From Lampris incognitus (lineage: Eukaryota; Chordata; Actinopteri; Lampriformes; Lampridae), in contig NC_079216.1 of the NCBI RefSeq assembly GCF_029633865.1, positions 18,034,005-18,098,004 on the forward strand: 64,000 bases of DNA. The letters run 5' to 3'. Within the stretch, counting starts at the first letter, position 1. Each line of letters opens with the position of its first letter. Below are positions 1 through 12,600 of the stretch, one piece after another. The notes beneath the pieces were generated by a model. It saw nothing but the letters and a program-made list of their open reading frames with translations, was not told the DNA's origin and ran no database searches. A program made the position numbers and the translations under genes.

Positions 1-185
1 TGCAGACAGAGCAGGATTACACCTAAGAGGTATTTTGACTCGGTTATCTGGGTGGTTTGGGGGGCATTTGGGGTGTATATCAAAGTAATGTGAGATGACA
101 GATTTTGATATGAATCATATGCTTAATTTGTTTCGTCCCACCTCCCATAGTTCAACTCAGCTTTTACCTTTTGTCGTCTGAGGTA

Positions 186-1170
186 TGGCTGGACAATATG
201 GACAAAATCAAATATCATGATATGTTTGATCCAATACCTTCATATCGATATTGTAGGGATGACTATTATGGCACTCATAAGATATTTACATAAAAGGAAG
301 TTTTGATAAACAGTCATTACTAATGTGGATATGATTACCAAACATGTAGAAGCAAATAGTAGAACAGCTACTACAGTCTAACAAGTTCACAAAATTTCAT
401 CCCTTTACTGTAAGTAGTAGAGGTGACGAAGGCATATGAGTTTTAAAAACTTGGAGTCAACTGTCCAAAGTAACAGGGGTTGCAGAAGAGAGGTGAAGAA
501 GAGAGTGTAAGCAGGGTGGAGTGGGTGGAGAAGAGTGTCAGGAGTGATTTGCGACAGAAGGGTACCAGCAAGAGTTAGAGGGAAGGTTTACAAGATGGTT
601 GAGACCAGCTATGTTATATGGTTTAGAGACAGTGGCACTGATGAAAAGACAGGAGGCGGAGCTGGAGGTGGCAGAGTTGAAGATGCTAAGATTTCCATCG
701 GGAGTGATGAAGAAGGACGGGATTAGGAACGAGTGTATTAGAGAGACAGCTCAGGTTGGACGGTTTGGAGACAAAGTAAGAGAGGCAACATTGAGATGGT
801 TTGGACATATGTGGAGGAGAGATGCTGGGTATATTGGGAGAAGGATGCTGAAAATGGAGCTGCCAGGGAAGAGGAAAAGAGGAAGACCAAAGAGGAGGTT
901 TATGGATGTGGTGAGAGAGGACATGCAGGTGGCTGGTGTGACAGAGAAAGATGCAGAGGACAGGAAGAGATGGAAATGGATGATCCGCTGTGGCAACCCC
1001 TAACGGGAGCAGCTGAAAGTAGTAGTAGTAGTAGAAGACTGTAATGTAGCCTTTTAAACTGGGAAAAGACAACACTTATACCAAATCACAATATTACAAT
1101 AACCAAAATCCCAGACGATATCTAGTCTTATATCACGATATCAATTTAGTAGCAATATATCGCCCAGCCT
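186..1170. mobile_element. MITE split by an RTE LINE fragment
   Basis: The left end (gtatggctggacaatatgg) and, inverted, the right end (caggctgggcgatatattg) are similar and resemble the common fish MITE end ggctgggcgatat. Both arms are rich in atcatgatat-type sequence. The middle (about 420-1040) is an unrelated LINE 3' end, so the MITE was probably present first. About 185 bp to the left shows nothing recognisable. Confidence 0.5.
420..1040 (+). mobile_element. RTE-like LINE, 3' fragment
   Basis: Broken reading frames encode the C-terminal end of an RTE-type reverse transcriptase: [52 protein letters not shown] and LPGKRKRGRPKRRF. The element ends in a TAG-repeat tail. Near-identical segments lie at 11528-12150 and 35740-36400. 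It is 5'-truncated, with one frameshift near 600. Confidence 0.85.
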
Positions 1171-2099
1171 GAGTCTGAGATTGTCCACCACTATTTCTTG
1201 GTATACTTGTAGCAGGGTTTTCACTATATGCATCTAGCCAATGCTAACTATTTTGTTAAACGTGTAATTTGATCAGACATGGTTGATGTCCGTCAATTGG
1301 GTGTCAAACTACTTCAAAAGTGAGTTTGCACAGAATTCCCAAAGAGGAAGATTTCCGACATGTGTGGGTATCTTTCACTGGAAAACATCAGACCACTCTA
1401 TTTAATCCAGATACTGCATCCCTTTGTGGTTGCCCATATTGCTTTCAGAGATAGCACCAGCAGCTTCCTTAACAATGCTCCAATTGTGTGGAGACTATGG
1501 ACCACGTTCAAGGTGTAGTTCAGGAGAAAAAGTTTTCAAGATTCACATGGCACAAACCCTTAGCATCACCAGTAACATTTATTTTTTTCAACCAATTTTT
1601 TCATGCTAAGTGTAATTCTACTTGGATCGTGAACTTATTTGTTCAGTAATGTGAATAACAACAAAAGTGCAGCAACCAAGACAAACAAACTCAAATAGAA
1701 AAGTAATGGAAACTCAGCACATTTGCCAGCATCTGCCATTTCTAAACACCCACAGTAGCTGTTGTGTCAGTAATCACTGCATATTTTTCTGAGGACTGCA
1801 AATGCAAGCCTAATCTCGTCAGGGGTGGGGTGTCAAACAACATCAAACTCAACTCAGCCTGCCTGGCTCCTTTGTTTCTGAATGCAGAAATCGGAGAGCT
1901 GCAGAGAAAAGGATTCATGTTATGTGTTCCAGTCAGTACCATTCATCAACCCCTGCTAATATTTACTAGTCATGTTATGTTTCAGGAAATCCAAACACCT
2001 TAAATGTGCTGAAAGTTGACAACAAGAGGACATGTATTTACCTAAGTCACGATATTCAGCAAGGGGCCGCAGTAGGATTTTATGACTTCCTGCAGCACA
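1171..2099. other. no recognised feature
   Basis: About 930 bp of moderately AT-rich sequence with only short random ORFs. No exon, repeat end or RNA gene was recognised. Confidence 0.5.
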
Positions 2100-2173
2100 T
2101 ACACTCACTGAGCACTTTATTAGGAACATCTGTACACCTACTTATTCATGCAGTTATCTAATCAGCCAATCCT

Positions 2174-3663
2174 GTGGCTGCAGAGCAATGCATAAAATCA
2201 TGCCGATATAGGTCAAGAGCTTTTGTTGATGTTCACATCAACCATCAGAATGGAGAAAAAAATTCTGATGTCAGTGTTTTCGACCGTGGCATGATTGTTG
2301 GTGCCAGATGGGATGGTTTGAGTACTTATGTAACTGTTGATCTCCTGGGGTTTTCATGCACAACAGTCTCCAGAGTTTACTCAGAATGTGTAAAAAAAAT
2401 TAAAAAAAACTAGTGAGAGGCAGTTCTGCAGACGGAAGCACCTTGTTGATGAGAGAGGTCAACAGAAGATGGCCAGACCGGTTCAAGCTGACAGAAAGAC
2501 TACGGTAACTAAGATAACCACTCTGTACAATTGTGGTGAGCAGAAACGCATCTCAGAATGCAAAACATGTCAACCCATCTGCCTCACGTTGTACATACTA
2601 CATACTGCGGCAGGAGACCACATCGGGTTCCACTTCTGTCAGCCAAGAACAGAAAGCTGAGGCTGCAGTTGGCACAGGCTCACCAAAACTGGACAGTTGA
2701 AGACTGGAAAAACATAGCCTGGTCTGATGAATCTCAGTTTTTGCTGAGGCAAACAAATGAGGGAGCTTGGTCTGCTGTGTCCGGTGGGCCCAAGGACCAC
2801 GGCCCTGACTGGAGCTGTGCCCGAAGAAGAAACACCAAGGGTGGTCTGACAGGATGCAGAAGCGAGGCAGGCTAAGCTAACTGCCAGCCCATGCAAATTG
2901 GCAGATCCGACAGTCATCCTGGCTGGCATTTGTTCTCCTGGACAGTTATTTTTATTATTTTTTTAGTTTAGATATATGTATTGGTTTGGATTTATGTGTT
3001 CTTGTAGTTTTTTTGGATATGTGTTTTTGTCTTTGTGTTGCACTGCTGTGGGCTGGGGGAAATTATGTTTCATTTCATTTCATGTGCGCAAGTGCATGAA
3101 ATGGAATAACAAATAAAGTGTTTCTGATTCTGGTAGGGTCAGAATTTGGCACCAACAGCGTGAAACCATGGACCTAACCTGCATTGTGTCAACAGTCCAG
3201 GCTGGTGGTGATGGTGGTGTAACAGTGTGGGGAATGTTTTCTTTGCACACTTTGGGCCTGTTAATACCAATCAATCATCACTTGAATGCCACAGTCTTGA
3301 GTATTATTGCTGACCATGTGCATCCCTTCATGGCCACAATTTACCCATCTTCTGACTACTTCCAGCATTATAATGCACCATGTCGTGAAGCAAAATTCAT
3401 CTCAAACTGGTTTCCTGAACATGACAATGAGTTCAGTCTTCTTCGGTGGCCTCGGCCACCAGATCTGAATGCAATGGAACACGTTTGAGATGTGGTAGAA
3501 CGGGAGATTTGCAGCATGAAGGTGCAGCTGACAAATTTACAGAAATTTCGTAGCGTAATCATGTCAGCATGGACTAGACTCTCAAAGGGATGTCTCCAAC
3601 ATCTTGTGGAATCCATGCCAGTGTGCATTTTAACTTCTGGAGGGATTCTGAATTGCTGATTCA
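2174..3663 (+). pseudogene. Tc1-like transposase, broken
   Basis: Three segments in different frames (2224-2413, 2469-2755, 3134-3663) together cover a Tc1 transposase from the DNA-binding domain to near the C-terminus. The DDE-region motif SDESQF is visible. A 370-bp LINE tail separates the second and third segments, and stop codons and frameshifts occur elsewhere. It cannot make an active enzyme. The last residues lie beyond the L2 insertion, from 7451. Confidence 0.8.
2760..3133 (+). mobile_element. LINE 3' tail inserted in Tc1
   Basis: Tc1 transposase sequence stops after gaggcaaacaaatga and resumes at tagggtcagaatttgg. The sequence between ends in aataaagtgtttctgattctg, a typical non-LTR 3' tail. 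It is a 5'-truncated copy; the clade is not assigned (Rex1-like tails are one candidate). Confidence 0.65.
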
Positions 3664-6600
3664 TCTAGAATAGAGTAAGTATCATCTTTCTTGCTCAACA
3701 AGTTGCTACTAGTCTTATTCCAGCTGCTTGAGTATTAGTCCTTTTGTCTATACATCTGCTGCTGGTTCCTAGTGGGATCATATTCTAGCTGTAGCTGTCT
3801 TATTCTGTTTACTTACTTGTCTTATTTACTTAATCTAGCTGTAGCTGTTTTTCACCTAGTGTGCCCTTAAATATTTCTTATTGCCTAGCTGTTTTGACTT
3901 AGTTATCCTTTTAGATTATAAATATATTCCTCGGTAACTTGCTGTTTGCAGTTTTAATAGTATTGTGTGAGGTTTGATAGAGTTTTACATAAGTGGCCAG
4001 TTTCTGGGCAATAGTCCTCTTTTCAGTGTACCTCTTTGGCCAATTGGGTGTTAAGTGGCCAGGGTGTGGCCTGCACTCATGGCAGACAATTAGCAATCAG
4101 TGTTCTTTAAATCACTGCTGCTACTTGGAAGCATCAGCTTCCAAGTGTCAGGCAAACAAGCCTAGATTAAACAAAGGCTTGAGTAAACAAACGCAAGCGC
4201 GACTTTTTCAAGCCAAGACTTCGTCAAGCATGGACTGCTCTTTTTACATCCGGTCAGTCATCTGTATTTTGTGTACCTAGTATAGACTATGTGTTTCCTT
4301 CGCATTCCTGTCCTTTCCTCTTCCTGGGGCTGGCACAGACTTTGGGTCACTCCTAGGCGCTGTGACCCTACCAATCTCATCTATCCCATTCTCTCCACTC
4401 ACATTGAGCAAGTGGTGATGGGAGGACTCTGGAATTGCCAGTGCGGTGCCGAAAGCTGAGTTTATCTCAGGCTACGCATCCTTGCTCTCCCTCAACTTTC
4501 TTGCTCTAACTGAGACCTGGATCATGCCAGAAAACACTACCAAACGCGCAGCTCTGTCTGATGTGTACTCTTTTTCTCACACTCCCAGAGCTGGGAGGCA
4601 GGGTCATGGTACTGGCCTGCTGATCTCCCTGAAATGGGAATACTCTCTTGTTTCTGTTCCACAATTTTCTCCGCCCTCTTTTGAATTTCATGATGTTACT
4701 GTCTCTTATCCAGTCAAACTCACCATCGTGGTTGTGTACCGCCCACCAGGCCCCCTTGGTGAGTTTCTGGAGGAGCTTGACACACTTGCCTCGCACTTCC
4801 CTGTTGATGACTCTGCACTTATCCTTCTCGGTGACTTCAACATCCACACTAACTAGCTAGATCCTTTTCTCTCTTTCTTCTCCTCCTTTGACCTTGACCT
4901 CTCACCCTCTCCTCCTACCCACAAGGCCGGCAACCAGCTGGACCTTATCTTTACTAGACACTGTCCTATTTCCAATCTCTCTGTTACTCCCCTCCAGCTC
5001 TCTGACCACTACGTATTTCATGTCCTACTCTCTCTCCCTCTCTTCACCCCCCTCGGCCCCTTCCCCTACCCACATGGTTTCCACCTGTAGACACCTCCGC
5101 TCTCTCTCCACCACTGATCTTTCTTCCTCTGTTACCTCTACCCTCCCTACACCTGAATCTTTCTCTCTCCTACCCCCTGACACAGCTACTGATCTTCTTC
5201 TCTCTACCCTCTCCTCTTATCTGGACAATCTCTGTCCCCTCACCTCCAGGCCTGCACGCCCAACTCCAACTGCCCCTTGGCTGACCAACTCAGTACGTAC
5301 TGACAGACGGAGCCTGAGAGTGGCAGAGCACAATTGGAGAAAGGGCAAACTCCCAGAGAACCTTCTCAACTTCCAGTCTCTTCTTTCCACTTTCTCCTCC
5401 TCCCTTTCTGCTGCTAAGGGTGCCTTCTATCACTCTAAAATCCTATCCTCTGCCTCTAATCCTAAGAAACTCTTTGAAACCTTCTCTACACTTCTTCAAC
5501 CCCCACCTCCTCCCCCTACTTCCTCCCTTCTCCCGGATGACTTCGCTAACTTCTTTGACAAGAAGCTAAATGACATCAGATCCTCCTTTTCTCACCACCC
5601 GGTTAGTGCTGCTTGCACTATCCCACCCTCTGCACCCTCCTTCACCTCTCCACGTCCCACCCTATCCCACCTCGCTCCCCTCTCCCCCGACGAGATTCTA
5701 AACCTCATCACATCCAGTCGCCCCACCACATGGTCCCTTGACCCGGTCCCCTCCCCTCTTCTTCAGTCTATAGCACCTGAACTCCTTCCCTATCTAACCC
5801 ACCTCATCAACACCTCCCTCCAGGCAGAATGTTTTCCATCTGCCTTCAAGACTGCTAGAGTCATCCCCCTTCTCAAGAAACCATCACTTAACCCCTCTGT
5901 TGTCAAAAACTACAGACCAGTTTCCCTTCTACCCTTTCTATCCAAAACTTTCGAACGTGCTGTCTTTAACCAACTTTCTTTGTACCGCCACCAGAACAAC
6001 CTCCTGGACCCCAACCAGTCTGGGTTCAAGGTGGGTCACTCGACAGAGACGGCCCTCCTTGCAGTGACAGAATCGCTGCACTCTGCGAGAGCAAACTCAA
6101 TCTCCTCTGTCCTGATACTCCTGGACCTGTCAGCTGCGTTCGACACAGTGAACCACCAGATCCTCCTCTCTACCCTCGAGGGGCTGGGTGTCACAGGCTC
6201 TGCACTCTCAATGTTTGCAACATACCTGTTTGCTCCTACCAGGTGACATGGAGGGGATCTGTGTTGGAGCCTTGCAGACTGACTACACGTGTTCCACAGG
6301 GTTCGGTTCTGGGTCCTCTCCTTTTGACCCTGTACACAAAATCCCTGGGTTCTGTTATTCACTTGCGTGACTTCTCTTACCATTGTTATGCCGATGACAC
6401 CCAGCTGATCTTGTCCTTTCCTCCCTCTGACACACAAGTAGAGACACGCATTGCTGCGTGCTTGACTGACATCTCGGAGTGGATGGTGACACACCACCTG
6501 AAGCTCAATCTGGACAAGACAGAGCTGATGTTCCTCTCGGGGAAAAGTTGCCCACACCGAGACCTAGCCATCACCATTGACAACACCATGGTGACGCCAA

Positions 6601-7450
6601 ATTGGCCCTGAGGAATCTGGGTGTGATCCTGGACGACCAACTGTTGTTTGCTGAAAACGTTGCATCGGTTGCTCGCTCCTGCAGATTTCTCCTCTATAAC
6701 ATCAGGAGGATTCGCCCATTCCTCACCGACGAGATGACACAGGTGTTCATCCAGGCTCTGGTCATCTCCCGGCTGGACTACGGCAACTCCCTCCTTGCTG
6801 GCGCCCCAGCGTCGGCCATCAGACCTCTGGAGCTTGTTCAGAAAGCTGCAGCTCGTCTGGTGTTAAACCACCCTAAGTTCTCCCACACAACTCCCCTTCT
6901 CATGTCCCTACAATGGCTCCCAGTAGCTGCTCGCATCCAGTTTCAGACTCTGGTGCTAGCCTACAGGGCAATGAAAGGAACAGCGCCTTCCTATCTCCAG
7001 GCCATGGTCAAGCCCTACACCCCCACCCGACCACTTCGCTCTGCTGCCTCGAGACGCCTGGTTGCCCCGTTGCTCAGAGGCCCTTGCTGCCAATCGACCC
7101 AGTCATGGCTCTTTTCTATCCTGGCCCCACAGTGGTGGAATGAACTCCCCACTGATGTCAGGACAGCAGAGTCGCTGCCCATCTTTCGGTGCAGGTTGAA
7201 AACTCACCTCTTTAAGAATTACTGCCCTGTTACTTGTTCTTAGCACTTATTGTATTCACTCATTAAAGAAAAAAGAAAAAAAATCTCTTTCTTGCGCTTT
7301 TACTTTAGCACTGGTTTTGCTCTTAGATGCTTGTTTAGATGCACTTATGGCCTCTGATGACTAGTAGTTCTCCTGATTTCCTACGTTAAATGCACTTATT
7401 GTAAGTGGCTTTGGATAAAAGTGTTGGCTAAATGACTGTAATGTAATGTA
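3621..7450 (+). mobile_element. L2-clade LINE, nearly full length, inserted in Tc1
   Basis: The 3.8-kb copy is flanked by ATGCCA at 3615-3620 and 7451-7456, within the Tc1 transposase end. An endonuclease region (LALTETW, LLGDFNIHTN) is followed by reverse transcriptase (NYRPVSLLPFLSKTFERAVF, LDLSAAFDTVNHQILL, VPQGSVLGPLL, YADDTQLIL) and the C-terminal region (SRLDYGNSLLAG, LKTHLF). The 3' end gtaagtggctttggataaaa followed by atgtaatgta repeats is typical of fish L2. There is one in-frame stop near 4854 and frameshifts near 5035, 6240 and 6600. Confidence 0.9.
4446..7243 (+). pseudogene. L2 endonuclease-reverse transcriptase ORF, broken
   Basis: Open segments at 4446-4856, 4888-6246, 6243-6611 and 6602-7243 follow each other in order and carry the endonuclease, fingers/palm (including YADD) and C-terminal parts of one L2 ORF2. 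The frame changes between segments and a TAG follows the endonuclease motif GDFNIHTN. The relatively few breaks suggest a moderately young copy. Confidence 0.88.
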
Positions 7451-7623
7451 ATGCCATGAAGAATTGAGACTGTTTTGGGGGCAAAGGGAGGTCCTATCCG
7501 CTATTAATATAGTGTTCCTAATAAAGGGTCAGTGAGTATATGGATGAATTAGTAGGTCACTGAGGCATTTTAAGGCTGTTTTTCTCTTTAACCATATTTG
7601 GTCATTCTTCCTGTGATCTGCAG

Positions 7624-7914
7624 GTAAGGGCCCTGGCAGCTCAGTTTAGCCCCAGCCTCCAGGCCCACCTGACATTGGCCTTTGAGGACCTCCAGGTTCA
7701 TAACCAATGGAGGAACTCTGGACCAGAGCAGCAAGTCGGGGCCCAAGGAGACACAGAGAGGTTGGCCAGATATGAGGCCCCAGAAGAGCGGCCTAGGGAG
7801 CTGTTTCAGGTGCTCCTGCAGAGCCAGGAAGAGACGAGTCCATGGAGGCACCTCCTCAGAGAGGCGCTGGAACTACGCTGCTCTACATTAACCATACTGG
7901 CTGCCTGTCACCAG
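7624..7914 (+). CDS. spg11: spg11 exon a (first in window)
   Basis: 97 codons in phase 0, from [16 protein letters not shown] to [11 protein letters not shown]. The acceptor is tctgcag and the donor CAG|gtcaga. The exon itself begins with GTAAGG, which resembles a donor site next to the acceptor. Confidence 0.85.
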
Positions 7915-9654
7915 GTCAGAGGAACACAACAGTTTAGTTTAGTCAATGCAGATAAAGAAAAACAACATCCAGATCACAGTTATAGATCAAACTGGTCCCG
8001 AAATAAATAAGAAAAAAAATTTGTTCAATCCAGGAGAAGGTTGACCATTGTTTGACTAGTTAAAAGACCTTGTGATAACCTTGGTCAGAATTTCAAACTG
8101 CAGTCATACTGCAGTCGCACTTATGATGACATCAGACAGCAAAATGGTGTGCTTCAACATGGAATGGTAATGTTTTTTTATTTGTTTTGATAATTCATGT
8201 TCTTTATAAACTACATTAACAAAAGAACAGGGGTGGCATGGTGGTGCAGTGGTTAGCGCGGTCGCCTCACAGCAAGAAGGTCCTGGGTTCAAGCCATGGG
8301 GTAGTCCAACCTTGGGGGGGGGTCGTCGTCCTGGGTTGTCCATGACATTTTAAATCGATAGACAAATTAACATTAGCATCCACCAGGTCTCTTGTGTCTT
8401 CCAAGGGTAACAGGATGCTGTGTAAAATACGCCACTTCTTATGCGGCACTAACATTTTCTACCCCTCATGATTGCCTGTTCCAACCGTGAGTGCACTGGT
8501 AAGTACACCCACAGTTAGAATAGGCAATGGCGAAAGGTCCTAAATGAGCTGAATGTGTTGTTGCTTCTTGAACAGCCCGATTACAACACTGATAACAATT
8601 AAAAGTTCATATGTTAGCATAAAAAAAGTTATCACATGGACCTTTTAATGCTCATGCAGGGAGGGAGGGAAGGAATATTTAACAAGTTCAGATGTATTTT
8701 CTTCGTGATAAAACTAGCAATATGATGGAATAAAATCAGTCATTGGAAGATCAAGTTGTTTGTGTACAATCAGAACAAAGTTGGGAGGCTCTCTATACTC
8801 TGTCATTTGATTGACAGGAGGCAGACCTTCTCCAATGCCTTTGTGTGTGGGTGCTTACCTCCATCGATGAGGTCACAGCTAGGGAGGCCAGCACTCACTT
8901 GGACGAGGCCCCCCGACACCATGAGTGGAACCTGCATGACCTGTCAATCATCTGGAAGACACTTCTGGGGCGGGGCCAGATTAGGCCACTTCTACGGGGC
9001 TTCCAGTTCTTTCAGAGGGTAAAGTCACGTTTCAAACTGATTATGTTTCAGTGTTTGTGAACATCGCAGTTGCATGTTAAACATAACTTGAGAATTTGCC
9101 TGTAGCATAGCAGTCTATTCTGTTGCCTACCAACACGGGGATCACCAGTTCGAATCCCCGTGTTACCTCCGGCTTGGTCGGACGCCCGTACAGACACAAT
9201 TGGCCGTGTCTGCGGGTGGGAAGCCGGATGTGAGTGTGTGTCCTGGTTGTTGCACTAGCGCCTCCTCTGGTCGGTTGGGGCACCTGTTCGGGGGGGGGGG
9301 AGAATTGCGTGATCCTCCCATGCGACTCCACATGTATCAGAGGAGGCATGTGGTAATCCACAGCCCTCCCCGGATTGGCAGAGGGGGTGGAGCAGTGACC
9401 GGGATGGCTCGGAAGAGGGGTAATTGGCCAAGTGCAACTGGGGAGAAAAAGGGGGAGGGGGGGAATCCGACATAAAAAAAATAAAGTAATGAGGTGGTTA
9501 TATAAAGGTCTTGCTCAGTGTGGCTATAATGAATGTCAGTTTTGTACATTTTTTCTTAATTTATAGTCCAGGGGTTTTCCACTGCAGTGGCACAGCTTGT
9601 TAAGGAACTTGTCTGAAACACCAAGGCAGCAGGTTGTGGATGTTTTTTAGTTTG

Positions 9655-9694
<40 letters not shown>

Positions 9695-12600
9695 CGAGGT
9701 GTTAAAAGTCAGATAGGGATGTGCTGCATATCAAAAACTCAATATATTTATGCAATGTGAGTGCCCAGAACAACAGAAAAGGATGAACTTTGACCTCTGT
9801 AATTGTAGACATTTATAAAACATTCATACTTCCATGTACTCATTGGCTCCTCATCTCTAAACCTGCTGAAAATCCTTATTAAATTGCTCTCTCTCTCTCT
9901 GTCGCGCTCTCTCTCTCGTCTGTCATTCATTCTGATGTTAGCCATGATTGCCCGTTTTGCGCTAATGGTGAAATGGTTTTTTCGTTGTTTGATGGGATGT
10001 GGTGGACTGCTGCCAGGGTGTACAGTGCTGGAAGATGTGTTAGGCTTGTTGGGGGAAGTTTGACTTGTTGGTGGGAGTCTTCTCTGAATCCGTGTTCATT
10101 CTGGGCTACAGGTGCTCTCAGAGGAACAAAGACAAATGCCAGCTTTTTCATTTCATCCTGGAGTGGGCAAAGACTGCCGTGTAACTGAGCGGAAGAAGCT
10201 GAATGGAGAAGGCTGGGGATGATGATGCTTTTTTTGTTTGTTTGTAAAAATGTTAAAAACTTGTTTAAAAATAGATTTTTATTATTACAGAATGATGAAA
10301 ACTTGGATTTGTTTTCGGTGTGTGGTATAAAAATGTGCTTTGCTGTATTGTGGATGATGAGCTGATCTTTGGGAGTGTACTGGGAGGATGGGATTTCTGT
10401 GAATTTTATGTTACCTTGCTGGTTTTTATCCTGTTTATTATTGTTGTTTTGTAACATTTTTGTAATTTTTTATTTAAGTATTGTTGTTAAAGTCTCTTAA
10501 AACCTCTCTCTCTCTTTCTCTCTCTCTGTCTATCAGGATTGCCCTCTCATCCAGGTGCTGCTGATGTTTGAGCTGTGTTGTGATTACAGGAAGTACCCTG
10601 AGGCCAAGGCCAAGCTTCTGGACTTCCAGAAAAGTCTGATCACGGTTGGTCTCTGTTTATCATCCTTGACAACTGAGACCTTGTATATCGATTAATTCAC
10701 TGACTCGAGCTCTAAAGCAATCCTTTTTTTTTTTCTTTTTTTTTATAAAATGTACTGAAAGTGTTTTTAGAGTTCACACCGTGGGCGGTGCTGAATAAGT
10801 CCTAGACTCAGACATGTCCCAGAAATCTCAGCCTTGTTGGAAAGCAGTTTGTGTGTGAGGAACTTATGCCCCGGGAGGAGTTGAAGTTAGGGTGGACAGG
10901 GTATGATATGGGGGGGGGATACTGGAGGGGGGCGAATGTAATTCAGAGAAGGAGAGGGAAGGAGGAGAGGTTAGGTATTGTATAATCCTATACTGCAAAA
11001 AATGAAATCTAACAAGTGAAAATTTCTTGTATTTGGTACAATAAGTCCAATATTGAGTCGAATTATCTAGAATTATCTTATTCCACTGGCAGATAATTTT
11101 GCTTATTTCAAGTTTTTTTTTCTCCTGATTTTGGTCAATTTAATCTTGTTTTAAGAAAACAAGATTAACATTTATTTAAAACAAGATTACATTGACCAAT
11201 ATCAAGAAAAAAATGTGAAATAAGCAAAATTATCTGCCAGTAGAATAAGATAATTCAAGATAATTCTACTCAATATTGGACTTATTGTACCAAATACAAG
11301 ATATTTTCACTTGATAAGATTTCACCTGTTCTTTAATTTGGGACCTTCTGAACTTTCATGAATTTCCAGCAGCCACATTTAGAGTTTTTGTTCTAGGGGA
11401 TTTCTTTGCGCAGGGTGCCAAGTATATGATTTTATGTTAAAGGTGTGCAATGGTTCTGTTTTCAGAGTGACTTCTTTATTTCTTATGGGTGAACAAGAGG
11501 GAGGACAGTGGATTGGTGAGGATACAAGGAGTAGAGGTGACGAAGGTGTATGAGTTTAAATACTTGGGGTCAGCTGTCCAAAGTAACGGGGAATGCAGAA
11601 GAGAGGTGAAGAGGAGAGTGCAGGCAGGTTTGAGGGGGTGGAGAAGAGTCTGAGGAGTGATTTGCGACAGAAGGGTACCAGCAAGAGTTAAAGGGAAGGT
11701 TTACAAGATGGTTGTGAGACCAGCTATGTTATATGGTTTGGAGACAGTGGCACTGACAAAAAGACAGGAGGCGGAGCTGGAGGTGGCAGAGTTGAAGATG
11801 CTAAGATTTTCATTGGGAGTGATGAAGAAGGACAGGATTAGGAATGATTATATTAGCGGGACTGCTCAAGTTGGACGGTTTGGAGACAAAGCAAGAGAGA
11901 CAAGATTGAGATGGCTTGGACATGTGTGGAGGAGAGATAATGGGTATATTGGGAGAAGGATGCTGAATATGGAGCTGCCAGGGAAGAAGAAATGAGGAAG
12001 GCCAAAGAGGAGGTTTATGGATGCGGTGAGGGAGGACATGCAGGTGGCTGGTGTGACAGAGGAAGATGCAAAGGACAGGAAGAGATGGAAATGGATGATC
12101 CGCTGTGGTGACCCCTAACGGGAGCAGCCAAAAGTAGTAGTAGTAATAGACCCCATTGACTTGTAGGACTCTGTGTTGCACATAAAGAGTTCTTGCTGTC
12201 TCCTAAAACAGACCTAATGCACACAGAAACCATTCATATCAATATTATAATATAAAAATTCTCATATCATTGAGACTGTAGCTCAAAGTATGGCAGCGTA
12301 TTGCTGCCACACCAGAAAAAGAAAAAAGTGATCAGTGTCACGTTATAACGTGATAAGTTGGTCTCGGGCGGAGGTGGTTGTGAACTAGCAGCACTTGGCC
12401 TTTTCCAATGAACTGACATCACCATGGCCGAAAACACGGATACCCCACCTGTCGGTGCCCAGACATGGAAAGGTAACCAATCACCGGACTTACCCGGGCT
12501 GGCTGGCTAGCTAAGTTAGCTAACTTATGCTAGCCATACAACGTAGCACAACCCTTAAAAGCAATTAAATACAGGTTTTACAATAAATGGGCTACGTGAA

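Larger units (their letters stand above)
2100..7540 (+). mobile_element. Tc1-like DNA transposon, interrupted by two LINEs
   Basis: The left end cactcactgagcactttatt and the inverted right end actcactgaccctttatta match, each followed by aggaaca, and TA dinucleotides flank the copy. The inside encodes pieces of a Tc1 transposase: the helix-turn-helix region (FDRGMIVGARWDGLS), LRLQLAQAHQNWTVEDWKNI, SDESQF, then, after an insertion, VWGMFSLH, PSSDYFQHYNAP and RWPRPPDLNAMEHV. The reading frame has several stops and shifts. LINE insertions lie at about 2760-3133 and 3621-7450. Confidence 0.85.

Noticed and set aside
599..1003. A host gene for the 134-codon ORF (and 11657-11995)
   Set aside because: Three similar copies, truncated ends and a TAG tail identify an RTE LINE C-terminus.
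1424..1609. A possible upstream spg11 exon
   Set aside because: An AG precedes open sequence, but the translation does not resemble spatacsin and no donor in phase with exon a was found.
9140..9170. tRNA genes at B-box-like ggttcgaatccc sites
   Set aside because: All lie in SINE heads with degenerate folds and continue into SINE bodies; none gives a convincing cloverleaf.
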